Assembly (NCBI GenBank): GCA_026119855.1
Contig: JAOWBW010000382.1
Location: 62,001 to 126,000, forward strand
DNA from: Campanula takesimana
Lineage: Eukaryota; Streptophyta; Magnoliopsida; Asterales; Campanulaceae
Reading direction: 5' to 3'
Length of the DNA stretch: 64,000 nt
Below the pieces are notes generated by a model that was not told the origin of the DNA, ran no database searches, and saw nothing but the letters and a program-made list of their open reading frames with translations. Every line of letters starts with the position of its first letter. The first letter of the stretch is position 1. A program made the translations under genes and the position numbers. Shown here one piece after another: positions 35,501 through 44,808 of this stretch.

Positions 35501-38500
35501 CTAACATCTCGTTTGATCATATGTTATCTCCCCTTTGTTGAGAGCTTTTGCTTTCTCCCCTTCGTTGGGAGCCTTTGCCTTCTCTCCTCTGTGAGAGCCT
35601 TAAAATGATTTTGATTTTTTTCTTGGTACTATGCTTGCGATGTTTGGTCACGCATTTACCGCTGACTCAAATGTGTTACTTTTCCGTGTTTTCAACGTCA
35701 AATTCTTACCGTTCAGGGGTTTACTAAAGGCTATTGTTGAGCCGTGTCCAAGTTTTACTTGGAGAAGCATTTGCGCATCACATGTTATAGTTCCCGTGGA
35801 CTTTCATTGGAGATTTGGTTCGGGATTGGCAATCAATATTCGAGATATGTTAGGCTATTCATGTGTACATCTTAATTGCAATTTTTACATTTTGGACGAG
35901 CCTCCAACATTTGTGGAACGCCGTCTTACTCTTATTAATGCAATTATGTGATGTTTGCTTTCGAAAAAAAAGAAAAGAAAAAAAAAATACCGACAACGAC
36001 AAGTACAGGTTGGCAACTACAGATCTCAAACTGACTCATTTCCACGTTAGATCAACCGGATCTAGCACAATTTAAATTTAATCAATTAAGACTATCCAGT
36101 ATTTTTTTTTTTCTTACTCCCTCCGTCCTAAAATACATGTAGTTTAAAGGGTTGAAATTCGTCTCAAAATATTTATAGTTTTGCTTTTATCTAGACATCT
36201 TTAAAATTGCTTGTCAAATATACTCTTATTTATGATCGTAGTTGTCATTGTAAAAGCATTTAATTGTCTTGGTACTTGAAATATTTCAATGGTAATTTAG
36301 TCAATTAGACATGCATTGATTGATTTTTTTAATTTGTGTAAAAATCTTAAAACTACAAGTATTTTGGGACGGATGGATTATTATGTTATGAGATTCAAAT
36401 TCGTAATTAAATAAGTACACTTGTATTTATTTAATTATACTTAAATCCGCCACTCAATATAAATAAGTACCCTTGTATTTTCTTCTTCCTACCCGATGAC
36501 TGGAGTACTAAATTTTATCTCTAATCATACTATTTAATTTCTTAATATTCAATAATAAATTCTAAAACTGATTAAAAATTAAATTATTTATGTTATTTTG
36601 CATAAACCAAACATCTATGTGAAAATCTGGAGAGAAAAAAACTTGTTTTACACTCGTTTTAGTGTAAAACTTGTTTTCATCCCTTAATGTAAAACAAAAT
36701 CTCTTAATGTAAAACATGTTTTACACATCTTTTATTGTAAAACAGGTTTTTCATAAAACTAACTCAACATCTAAAACAAAATAAAATTATGAATTACTTC
36801 TCTATTTTAAATATATTTTGTTTTTAATTTATCACATTTAAAATATATATATATACATACATATACATCAATTTTTCAGCTTACTTAGTACACATTTGTA
36901 GAAATCTTGATTAAATTCCATTAATCAATCGAAATATCCCTTAGTCCATGCATATTAATGTTTAATGTGGTATGATTGATATGGCACTATTGATAAACTG
37001 CCAAACAAAAGATTCAGATCAAAAGGGGGCCACCTTCTACAATTATACACATAATTAAAATCATCAGAAAGTGGATACGTGATTGGTCAACAACTCAACT
37101 CAATAAATAAATAACAATTAAAAAAAGTCATACTTCTTTACTACTTGGTCTCTAATATAGAACTCCCTATGTCCTAACTATAAGGTTCTTATTCCATACC
37201 AAAAAAAAAAAAAAAAAAAAAAAAAACTATAAGGTTCTTATTTGATTTTGCATAAAGAAAAAGAGAAAGTGGGTAGGGAGTTTTTGCTGTGAAACTGACA
37301 AGTGAGTTCATTTTTATTTTAAGTAATAAAGTAAAGTAAAAGAGTTGGTTTTGGGGGAAACTAGTTTCTCCATAAGTTATAAAAAGTCCTTTTTTTTAAC
37401 CCTTCTTAAACCCTAAAAGGCCTAAACCCTAAACCTTAAACCCTAAACACTAAACTTTAACCCCTATAAAAACAGGACTTTTTATAACTTATGGAGAAAC
37501 TAGTTTCCCCCAAAATTTTCTCAAAGTAAAAACCTCAAATTATGACAGCTAAAAAGAAAAGTAAGAACATTATATCGGGACAAATTATATCGGGACAAAT
37601 GTATTAATATACCACACGTTTTGGCTACCTCTTGATACTGACTCTCTTCGACAACCCACATCTAACTCTCACCTACAATTGTAGTACATGCAATTTAAGA
37701 GCGTTACTCATTAGGCCCCTCCGTTTAGCGAGTAAGTATTAGAAAAATTAGTTTTTTGAAAAAATAAAATAAAATATGTTAGACGAGTTTTGTTGAGAGA
37801 GAAAATGAGCTTGTTTGTGTGTGAGATCGTCTCACACAAAATTTCCTCATAAAGAAAACTAGTTTTTCTTTAAATTACAGAAATTTTACTTTTTCTTACT
37901 TGCAAGCATTTGACAAATATTTAGGAACAGTTTGAAAAACTAGATTTTTTTATAATTTATGAAGAAACTGGTTTCCCCTAAAATTTTGTGTTTTATTCAT
38001 AACATAAAAGAAAAATCATTAGAACCGGTTTTCATTGAGATGAACCAAAAATTTTCTTAAATAAAAGAAAAACTAGTTTTATAATTTATATCATTAGAAC
38101 CGGTTTTCATTGCGATGCAACCAGTTTTTAACTTGCAAATGAGTGAGGAGGTTTTAAAGTTTGAAAATCAGTTTTTCCTAATACAACAACAATAACAAAG
38201 CATTAGTCCCAAAATAGTTTAGAGTTGGCTAACATGAATCTTCATAGGTCATCATGCAGGAAAAGATGTAAGTAAAAAAGAAGTTAAACGAAGAAATGGG
38301 TGAGGGGAGAAAAATAGAAAACAAAAAGAAGAAAAGAAAAGAATAAAAAATAATAATAGTGATAATAAAAGAATAAATATATATTAAGTTTATTTGGCCG
38401 TTTAAAGTCTGGTCAATGCAAGATACATTAATATATTTTAATAAAATTAACCGAGGAACATCTTAAATGGATACTCCCTATGTCTCAGCTCACTTGACGC

Positions 38501-41500
38501 TTATTTTCATTTTGGTATGTCCCAGCTCACTTGACATTTCCCAAAATAACATACTTTTTATAATTTTATAATCACTCTACCCCACCACTCATTCTCTCTT
38601 TTCATTTTCCACCACTCAATTTATTCAATCAACACTACTATTTACCCACGCATTCTCTCTCTTCATTTTCTACCACATATTTTTTCTTAATTTATTTTTT
38701 TTTCTTAGTTATTGTTCCCACCTCTTGGATATCAAGTGAGGTGGGACGGAGGGAGTATATTGTAATTTGTAGGGGTGTATTTACAACTTCTAAACTTTTT
38801 ACTAATTAATTGCAAGAAAATTATGCTCCCCATCTCTGAAAGATATTTTCAAACTTTTTCTTGTTTATTTGAGTGAATATTGAGTAATAATTATAATTTA
38901 GGTTAATTATTTCAATAAAAATATGAAATTGTTATTGGTAGTATATAAAATAGTAAAGAACAATTTTAATTTTTTATTAAAATATTTAAATTGACTTATT
39001 TCAAAATTCATGCCAACAAGCAATAAAAAAGTGAGTACATCCTTCTAAAATGGTGGGTAATTGATACCAAAAATTTAATGACAAAAACTTGTATGAGACG
39101 GTCTCACACGTGAGATGGATCTCCTTGAGAGATTAAATGGTTTACCCCCCTATGGGTGGGGCGGGGCAAACTCATTTCCTCTCTTGTCAAGATCCGTCTC
39201 ATGTGTTAGAGCGTCTCACACAAGACTTCCTCAAATTTAATGCTACTCGTATAATTTTTGAAGCGATTAAAATATGTCCTGTTGTGGAACAGTGTAGCCT
39301 TCGGCTACAAACATAAAGAGTTGGAGACTCTAAATATTTTAAAATTTAAAATAAATGTCATATTTTTATTTATAATTTAAATAAATATTCAAGTTTAATT
39401 TAAGAGAAAATATTGGTGCATTTTATTTTAGAGTAAACCACATTTCTGACATTCGTACTATGGCCAAAATATCACTTTAACCCTCGTACTGCCGAAAAAC
39501 AAATGTAACATGCGTACTATTATTGATTACTTGACAAAACTAACAAATTTGTCTAACAGCCGTTAAAAAGTTAACGAGACTGTCCTAGTAAGCATCTAGT
39601 TGGCCCCTCCATGTTGACGTGTCGGTGATTAGACATAAATTAAACGAAACTTGTTCAAAATCTAACAAAATTCATTAAAAAGTAAAGGAAATCAATTGAC
39701 TAATTAACCAGGGGGTAAAGTGTAATACTATAGCCACCACCATCACCTTCAACACCATTAACACCACCAAAACCACTAGCATCACCATAGCCACCACCAC
39801 CACCATCACTATAGCCACCACCATCACTACCATAACCACTAAAACAACAAACATAACTTCAAAAAATCACTAGCTTCAATAACAAAATCAACTTTCTTCT
39901 TCACAGATTCAAACCCTTTTCTCAAATCAAACCAAAAATCCACTCTCTCCATACTCTTCTCACGGTTCCTAAACAAAACCCACCATCGTTCTCTCCTTAT
40001 GCTCACACACTGTACCCTTTCACTTGCAAACCACATCCACAATCGAAACCCTAAATCCCATCCAATCACTCTTTGGATCCAAACATAATTCACACTACGA
40101 ATTTTTGTTGAAAATTGATTTGGGGGTTTTCAAACCCTAACCAAATACCCAGATTTTGTGTTGTTGTTGCTAGGGGTGAAAGGGTAAGAGACGAAGGGAA
40201 GGAGAGAGAAGTTGGGTTGCGGGGGCATAATTGAGGAGGGAGAGGGAGGAGATCGCGTTTGAAGATGAAGGGATTGGTGGGGGTTCGGGCATAAGAGAGA
40301 GAGAGAGAGCGATGAGCAGTGTTACTTAGTTTTTTGTTTTCAAAAAACATTCTTATGAGTTAATAAGTGTTAACATGAGTTAACAATTTCGTTAGAAATT
40401 TAACAAGTATAGTTTAGTTTTTGCCAAGTCAGCGACACGTTGGCGTGGACTTAGTCAACCAGATGCTTAGTAGGATAGCACGTTAAATTATTAACGGACG
40501 TTAGGAATTTTGGTTAATTATACTAATTTATTAATAGTACGTATGTAAGTTTGGTTGTTTCAATAGTACGAATGTAAAATTGAAAAAACTAAATAGTACA
40601 GATGGCAAAAATGCAGTTTACTCATTTATTTTATTTCTTACTACTTTTTAGATCCATTTAGAAGTCAACTGGACGGTGGGGGTAAAAAAGGAAGTTTAAA
40701 AGAATAGAGAAAAAGTAGTCCAATTTGTTTTTTGCTTCAAAATAGAAAGACATGTATGTTGTAGCCTGAGTGGGACCACCAGCCTCTCTCACTCAATCGC
40801 AGATCAATTGATTCCTTTTTTAGGTTTAAAAGGTGAATTTTAAATTTTAGTTGTTATAAATTACTACAAAGAAAATTATTTTTAGAGATTCTTTGTTCTT
40901 ACCAAAATTAATTTCAAACCAAAACAACTTAATATAATTAGTGCTAAGTGTTAGATACCCCCTCCGTCCCAAAATGATTTTTTCATTTGCCATTTTTCAT
41001 TGTCCCAAAAAGTTATTTTCATTTCTACAATTTAAGCTTAAATGTTCACAAACACAACATAGCTAGTGAAACAAGTGTTCATATTCTTAAAAAGTTAGAA
41101 TAGTCAAATGTGAATATCATTTTGGGACAGAGAAAGTAATATATATCACGTCGAATACTATAGTTTATTCATATTTGACAAATTTCGATTCAATCTATTA
41201 TGTGCCTAATTCAATTCAAGTACATGCTCATACATAAACCTACTACTCAATGTATTCTAATTTTAAAATTATATCAGAGCGGGTCGATCTTGACACTGCC
41301 ATGTAAATATTTGGCACATGCTCACATTTGACCTATTTCTCACCTTATTATGATTTATGACTCTAAAATTGTATCAAAGCTGGTCGATCATGACACCGCT
41401 ATGTTAATCTTTAGTTGCTTCTAAAGTAGAGCATCCTAAGTCCAAATTGAATGATTATTTTGTCTTCAAATAAATGATCTCTAGACACTTTTAGATTAAA

Positions 41501-43234
41501 AATTATCCCTAAATGATTTTTTTTCAATTTTATTAAAGTTTATTATACTTTTGTAAAACAAAAAATTGGAATTTTAATATAAAAAAAACATTTATAACTT
41601 TTTTTCTATTAAAATTCAACATTTACAAAACAAAATTAAAATTCAATATTTACAAAATAAAATTAAAATTAAAATAGCACTCATTATTTACTTTTGAGAC
41701 GGAGGAAATAGTTTAATATTGGCCGTGTTCAAGCACGTGGTCACTGTAGATTGATATGACCCTCTTAAGCACAAAGCACGTGAATTTGAATCTACTAGTT
41801 AAACAAACTAGTTAAATTATTCACTCCATATAAGTTGACCACGCAAAAAATTGAAAGTTGAAACTGACATTTTCTACTTTTACAAGTTAAAACAAGATTT
41901 CAATCATTTGCTAATCATCTAGTATTAAGTTTAAAAGATGAGAGTACTTTTTATTTATTAAATTGATCGAACGGAAATTTGTAAATTTCATGATGTAAAA
42001 TATTAGAGAAAGATTTGAACTCAAATAAAGATCGGTTTTTCTAACAGGCACATGATAACAATTAAATATGGAAGTGAATTTATTTAGTTATAGCAATTTC
42101 ACTTAGAAAATCTAGACATGTTACTTAAAAATATTATAATTAAATAGATTCACTTATATATATTTAATTGTTATCATGTGCCGAGTCCAAATCCTCTGTG
42201 ACATTTTGTGTCCCACTTCATGTGACACAAGTGATCTAATGGCTCATAGTTATTGAGATTGGTATTATAGTAATATTATGCAAACATGTGAACGGTTGGA
42301 TCACAAGTTGTACATGGAGTGTCACACAAAAGTGGTACAAGAGATCTCGACTCCCTAAGAGCACATGTTAAAAAAACCGAATAACGATATATTGGCACAG
42401 GATTAGAGGACATACCATTAGGATCTATAGCCGAAATGGATCAGCAGAATTAATCCGACCCGCAAAAGCAGCCCATGAAGATTAGTCCACCAAAATGAAA
42501 AGGTATACTAATCAGCTTGAAAGGTTTATGGAATTAAAATTAAATCTAACTACCTCAGTCATAAAATGAATATTAAAAAAAAAAAAAAAATCTATTGAGT
42601 AATTAAGGGCGTAATTTTTTTTAATATTCATTTGAGTCTGAAAGAGCAGTAGCGGAGCTATATGGAGCTCAAAGAGGGCAATTGCCCCCATTGATTTAAA
42701 AAAAAAAATCTGCAATTGCCCCCATTGATTTAAAAAAAAAAATCTGCAAATGGTAAGACGAAAATACAGTTGACGAAAATTCCTCGCTCCGCTACTGTGT
42801 GAGGGTAGTAGTTAATTTATAGAGATGAGATTTTTTATGAGACTGATAATGTAATTACCATTCATCCAATTCTTTTCAGGCTGAAAATGGTAAGACGTTC
42901 TCTGCCAAGACAGCATAACATTAGTCCACGGGTAGATTTCATCAGCGCCACCATCAACGGAAAAAGCCTTCTCCGACACGCCTTGCGACACCCCTCTCGA
43001 CGACCATGGCCGGCCGGTCGCCGGAGATCCCCCATTGTTGGTGATCGAGTTTGGTAGGGGAACTACTGCTTCTTGTTTTGGGTTAAAGAGAACTAGAGCA
43101 ACGAAAGATAAAACAAGCACAACGGAAAGGAGAACAGATGATAGGGTCTTAATAGGAAATCTTCGTTGATCCGCCGGAGAGCCGGTGGGTTGCGGGTGTT
43201 CCGGCAAAGGGATGTAAGAAATGGTGGAAGACAT
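20356..43234 (-). CDS. Vacuolar acid invertase (beta-fructofuranosidase, GH32), 5 exons
   Basis: Hydrolyses sucrose to glucose and fructose in the vacuole. Coding exons on the minus strand: 43234-42859, 42416-42424 (9 bases), 34094-33238, 21151-20666 and 20559-20356. All have GT-AG borders and consistent phase, giving 643 residues, the usual length. Residues 31-50 form the single hydrophobic membrane anchor of the vacuolar propeptide. NDPNG (125-129) holds the nucleophile Asp126, RDP is at 249-251, and WECVDFYP (303-310) holds acid/base Glu304. Val306, rather than Pro, marks the vacuolar rather than the cell-wall class. WSGSAT and the C-terminal VDHSVVESF beta-sandwich region are present. No stop or frameshift occurs in any exon. 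The start at 43234 fits the family; an upstream in-frame ATG would add an unlikely 62 residues. Intron 2 (8.3 kb) and intron 3 (12.1 kb, holding a gypsy element) are exceptionally large. Whether the transcript is spliced efficiently is unknown. Confidence 0.93.
20666..21151 (-). CDS. Invertase exon 4
   Basis: 486 bases, residues 415-576, starting TIPRTVVFDK after acceptor TATCAG and ending before donor GTACGT. It covers the end of the propeller and the linker to the beta-sandwich. The acceptor is 211 bp from the left LTR of the gypsy element. Confidence 0.95.
21223..21362. repeat. Stowaway-like MITE in invertase intron 3, left part
   Basis: It begins CATCCGTCCCAGTTTATGG after TA and continues to the gypsy LTR. 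Its other terminal repeat is the complementary AAACTGGGACGTGG at 33170-33217, followed by TA. The gypsy element inserted inside this MITE, duplicating ATTCT. Confidence 0.75.
21363..22068 (+). repeat. 5' LTR of the Tat gypsy element
   Basis: Starts TGAAAGGAACGACCCG and ends GCCCGATCA. TATATATAGC near 21846-21855 is the likely TATA box. The LTR contains three short perfect hairpins: 21441-21455, 21464-21482 and 21547-21565. Confidence 0.93.
22072..22088 (+). other. Candidate primer-binding site
   Basis: TGGTTCCGATGCCGGGA starts three bases after the LTR. TGG fits pairing with a tRNA CCA end. Similar sites with GATGCCGGGA or GTTGCCGGGGA occur in Tat/Athila elements. The exact tRNA was not identified. 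Confidence 0.6.
22139..24511 (+). pseudogene. Gypsy gag-protease frame with one internal stop
   Basis: ATG 22139 opens a frame read in two parts, broken by TAA at 23126-23128 within the retrotransposon gag domain (EAIMALVSHDDDV before it, CKAMVSTLNGPALAWF after it). The remaining gag domain, a basic Lys/Glu/Arg-rich region and the aspartic protease (LLVDTGAARDILYY near 24168-24210) follow. The frame ends at TAG 24509-24511. The next part (pol) continues in the same frame after that stop. The TAA lies in a conserved part of gag, so it is best read as a mutation. The TAG between protease and reverse transcriptase could be mutation or the family's own boundary. Confidence 0.88.
24530..28043 (+). 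pseudogene. Gypsy pol: reverse transcriptase, two RNase H domains, integrase; one frameshift
   Basis: Reverse transcriptase with WRMCVDFTDLNK, FPLPRID, GYHQI, MPFGLKNAGATYQR and YIDDM (near 25468) is followed by the native RNase H (about 25890-26240). A second, archaeal-type RNase H follows (MFTDGSASKSHSGAG near 26323; NNQAEYEAL; HTDSQLV), then integrase with an HHCC finger (GGHPGARTL...CDKCQ, about 27013-27125) and a catalytic core (VDYFTKWIEA, SDRGLQFSD, NGQAEAANK). The reading frame shifts by one base near 27205, between the zinc finger and the core, after which the frame starting upstream of 27102 carries the rest to 28043. With the gag stop this copy cannot make its own enzymes. Confidence 0.92.
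28180..28672 (+). repeat. Tandem array of 46-47 bp units, ten copies plus a partial
   Basis: Each unit holds two similar halves, CTCGTCTTGAACGAG and CTTGTCTTGAACAAG, and each half is a 5-bp stem with a 5-base loop. It lies just past the integrase stop, in the 3' region where Tat elements are known to carry satellite-like arrays. Copy 6 is irregular. Confidence 0.92.
28805..31942 (-). CDS. Antisense spliced gene of the Tat element (PF04195-like, coiled coil)
   Basis: A gene on the strand opposite to gag-pol, between integrase and the 3' LTR. It starts at ATG 31942 and ends at 28805. Inferred parts: 31942 to about 31205, about 31200-30365, 30288-29666 and 29593-28805. The introns 30289-30364 (76 bp) and 29594-29665 (72 bp) have GT-AG ends and keep phase. 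The middle part (GLRLPLDPFINDFL...VCRHLGYEPTVHVFKKFF) resembles the plant putative gypsy-type transposon domain PF04195. The last exon is a long Glu/Lys/Arg coiled coil with an acidic end. A one-base frame change near 31203 separates the first two parts, so this copy is probably broken. Antisense additional open frames are known in Tat elements; their role is not established. Confidence 0.7.
31970..32118. repeat. Short tandem repeats of about 21 bp upstream of the antisense gene
   Basis: About seven degenerate copies of CGCCGGAAAATTTAAAGCT lie immediately before the antisense start codon. The region to 32455 then leads into the 3' LTR. It may belong to the leader or promoter of the antisense transcript (inference). 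Confidence 0.7.
32456..33164 (+). repeat. 3' LTR of the Tat gypsy element
   Basis: 709-bp direct repeat of 21363-22068. It is preceded by ATCATGGGGGCCAC, the likely polypurine tract, and ends CCCGATCA followed by the ATTCT duplication. Confidence 0.93.
33170..33217. repeat. Stowaway-like MITE in invertase intron 3, right part
   Basis: The right end of the MITE that starts at 21223, separated from it by the 11.8-kb gypsy element. The two ends pair through CCGTCCCAGTTTA and TAAACTGGGACG. Confidence 0.75.
33238..34094 (-). CDS. Invertase exon 3
   Basis: 857 bases encode residues 129-414, most of the five-bladed beta-propeller, with WSGSAT, RDP and WECVDFYP. Acceptor TTACAG lies before 34094 and donor GTAAAT after 33238. 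The donor is 74 bp from the gypsy element's right LTR. Confidence 0.95.
34345..35152. repeat. Cluster of Stowaway-like MITEs in invertase intron 2
   Basis: Two complete units are clear: 34540-34765 (CTCCCTCTAACCCATAACTAAGG to CGGGACGGAAGGAG) and 34901-35152 (CTCCCTCTGCTTCAGAAGATAG to CTGAACGGATAGAG), each flanked by TA. The first may sit inside an older one spanning about 34345-34895 (CTTTCTCCGTCC to GACGGAAAAA). A 24-base poly-A run lies near 34448. Confidence 0.7.
35279..35986 (+). mobile_element. LINE-derived retroposon with 16-bp target duplication
   Basis: It is bounded by perfect ATACCGACAACGACAA repeats at 35263-35278 and 35987-36002 and ends in an A-rich tail, so it arrived by target-primed reverse transcription. 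The last third encodes a LINE C-terminal fragment (FRVFNVKFLPF, PSFTWRSI, WRFGSGLAI). The first half is non-coding and includes three 25-27 bp repeats (35527-35600). It is an internally deleted LINE or a LINE-tailed chimera. Confidence 0.82.
36117..36378. repeat. Stowaway-like MITE in invertase intron 2
   Basis: Begins CTCCCTCCGTCCTAAAATAC and ends GTATTTTGGGACGGATGGAT, next to TA. Non-coding. Confidence 0.75.
36379..37332. other. Intron 2 sequence, no gene
   Basis: AT-rich. It contains a cluster of TGTAAAAC/TTTTACA repeats near 36640-36760, a partial Stowaway-like end at about 37160 and a 26-base poly-A run at 37200-37226. No coding sequence is seen. Confidence 0.4.
37342..37522. mobile_element. 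Mutator-like MITE in invertase intron 2
   Basis: Perfect 9-bp duplications AAAGTAAAA flank it at 37333-37341 and 37523-37531. The ends GAGTTGGTTTTGGGGGAAAC and the matching right end enclose CCCTAAA-rich sequence. It is the same family as 19769-20163, without the nested insert. Confidence 0.88.
37532..39430. other. Intron 2 sequence with small MITEs
   Basis: It contains a Stowaway-like MITE at 38474-38755 (CTCCCTATGTCTCAGCTCAC to GGTGGGACGGAGGGAG) and a short inverted-repeat element at about 39086-39231 with TATGAGACGGTCTCACACGT-type ends. Decayed pieces of the GGGGAAACTAG family lie near 37950. No gene is seen. Confidence 0.55.
39431..40624. mobile_element. Mutator-like element with non-TE-like interior, intron 2
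   Basis: The ends GAGTAAACCACATTTCTGAC and, in reverse, GAGTAAACTGCATTTTTGCC form long imperfect inverted repeats. TTTATTTTA flanks both sides (39422-39430 and 40625-40633). The interior is richer in GC, holds a CCA-rich simple repeat (about 39730-39835) and two short minus-strand open frames (40350-40090 and 40093-39839). This could be captured host sequence (Pack-MULE style), but no protein is recognised. Confidence 0.6.
40958..41136. repeat. Stowaway-like MITE in invertase intron 2
   Basis: Begins CCCCCTCCGTCCCAAAATGA and ends TCATTTTGGGACAGAGAAAG, flanked by TA. Confidence 0.78.
41137..42414. other. Intron 2 sequence up to the mini-exon
   Basis: No gene. Two similar blocks containing ATCAGAGCGGGTCGATC and ATCAAAGCTGGTCGATC lie at about 41265 and 41372. 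Their origin is unclear. Confidence 0.35.
42416..42424 (-). CDS. Invertase mini-exon 2 (9 bases)
   Basis: The minus strand reads CTATAG then ATCCTAATG then GTATGT, that is an AG acceptor, nine bases and a GT donor. It supplies the last two bases of Asp126, then Pro127, Asn128 and the first base of Gly129. This is the conserved mini-exon of plant invertase genes and the only match of that form noticed between exons 1 and 3. The upstream intron is 434 bp and the downstream intron 8321 bp. Confidence 0.92.
42647..42797. mobile_element. Small hAT-like MITE in invertase intron 1
   Basis: Perfect 12-base inverted ends CAGTAGCGGAGC and GCTCCGCTACTG, 62 bp from the exon 1 donor. The interior has a 34-bp tandem duplication beginning AATTGCCCCCATTGATTT. 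The flanking 8-mers TGAAAGAG and TGTGAGGG match only partly. Confidence 0.7.
42859..43234 (-). CDS. Invertase exon 1
   Basis: Encodes residues 1-125 plus the first base of Asp126: the vacuolar propeptide with its membrane anchor, then YPWTNVMLSWQRTSYHFQPE and NWMN. It ends ATGAATG before donor GTAATT. The catalytic Asp codon is split across the next intron, as is standard in plant invertases. Confidence 0.93.
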
Positions 43235-43440
43235 TGCGGTGGTGATGAGCAAGTGGGTTGAGGGAAATGGGAGAAATTTATAGGGGGAAGTAAATGAGAA
43301 TGGTTCAAGAAAATGATGTGTACGTGGCGTATATTTTATTGGTTCAGTACAGGGGGCCCAGGACTTCAAACTAAATGGAACTTTGTAGATAGTAGGGGAC
43401 AAATGGATCGAGAGTTTCACTATTTGGGTCCAAACTAATA
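43235..43440 (-). promoter_or_regulatory. Invertase 5' flank with TATA box
   Basis: TATAAATT on the minus strand at 43275-43282 lies 41-48 bp before the start codon, implying a very short leader. An ACGTGG element lies near 43321. A MITE begins at 43441, limiting the uninterrupted proximal promoter to about 200 bp. Confidence 0.5.
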
Positions 43441-43604
43441 CTCCCTCCGTCTCAAAATAAATGTTGTTTAGGAAATTAAATTTTATCTCAAAACATTTAT
43501 TGTTTCACTATTTTTCTTTTAAAAAGTGTTTAAAAAAAACTATTTTAATATTTTATAAATTAAAATGAGATAAAAAAAAATAAATTAAATTGTGACGGAA
43601 GGAG
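43441..43604. repeat. Stowaway-like MITE upstream of the invertase
   Basis: CTCCCTCCGTCTCAAAATAA to TTGTGACGGAAGGAG, flanked by TA. It lies about 210 bp upstream of the invertase start codon. Confidence 0.8.
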
Positions 43605-44214
43605 TAAAGTGTAGCATAGTAGTACTCCTTTTCATTCGTTCTTAGTTTAATTTGTTCTTAATTTTATTCGTTCTTAATTTAATTGAAAATATTTTTAGAA
43701 AAAAAATATTTCGAAAAAAATGAAAAATAATATTATATAAATAATAATACTATTAATAATATTTTTTAAATTTTTACACAAAAATAATTAAAATTAAAAT
43801 GCAATTAATTTGATCATGTCTATTTTCAAGCGGGAGAAAGAGAGTATGGTAGTCTACAATTCTTCATTTTCAATTTGTTTAAGTAATATATTCCCCAACT
43901 CTTCTGTTCTACAAAGATAATTTTATTTATTTCGTTATCAAGTTAACTAAAATTTCATTGATAATTTAAAATGATTTAATCATCCTTATAAAAATAAAAA
44001 TTATTATGGATAGTATGTTAATAGTAACCAATAATAAATTTTAATAAATTTATTGTGATACTAATTTTTTCCCTAAATGTTTTATTAAGGTTTATATAAT
44101 TTAAGAGCTAAAAAAATAAAAGTTATGATAAAAATAACTCATCTCCAAAACTCCAAAATTAACGTCTTGGCATGATTGGTCCGGAAGTGTGTATTGAATG
44201 GTGGTTGTAGATAA
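43605..44214. other. Non-coding AT-rich stretch
   Basis: No gene is seen. Another partial Stowaway-like end may be present near 43628-43690. Confidence 0.35.
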
Positions 44215-44220
44215 AAGGTT

Positions 44221-44460
44221 AAATACAGTGTAATGGCTGACAGTTATTAACACTACCACTGGCACTTTTAATAAGTGTCAGTATCAATGTTAAAAAGTGT
44301 CAGTGTAATCACTAGCAATTTTTAACATAACCACTGGCACATAAGAAAAGTGTCAGTTTCATGTTTATAGATGCCAGTATGAAATCACTGGCTTTTTGTA
44401 ATATTAACACTGGCATTTACTATGGTTGCCAGTATTTACGAAAATGCCACCGCTTGTTTT
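44221..44460. repeat. Repeats of CACTGGCA/TGCCAGTG type, possible CACTA transposon end
   Basis: About eight direct and inverted copies of CACTGGCA-like and AGTGTCAGT-like words occur in 240 bp, resembling the subterminal repeats of CACTA transposons. A CACTAC start is present near 44251. No partner end was found. Confidence 0.4.
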
Positions 44461-44808
44461 GAAGAATAATACCAAGCGTCTTTGAAAAACACGTTTTTCC
44501 TTTGCTTAAGGAAAAACACGTTTTTCACAAGACTCACTCTATTATTAATATAGAGATGGTTTCAAAAAAAATATTTTCTATTATCAACATAATGATAATA
44601 ATAATTGAATTAAGTTTTTAAAATTTGTAAAAAGCTTACTCAAATTTTATTTTTTTACATCTAAATTAATAATGGTTTGAATTTCAAAAATAATAATAAT
44701 AATTTAAAGAAAAATCTTAAAATGAATGACCCATCGATAAAAGTAGTGATAAAAACAAAGCTTACAATTTGTTAGGTCGGAAGTTCAATCCCTCTCTTTA
44801 CCTACACC

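Noticed and set aside
43235..43420. Upstream in-frame ATG extending the invertase N-terminus by 62 residues
   Set aside because: The TATA box at 43275-43282 falls inside that extension, and the family starts close to the hydrophobic anchor as the 43234 start does.
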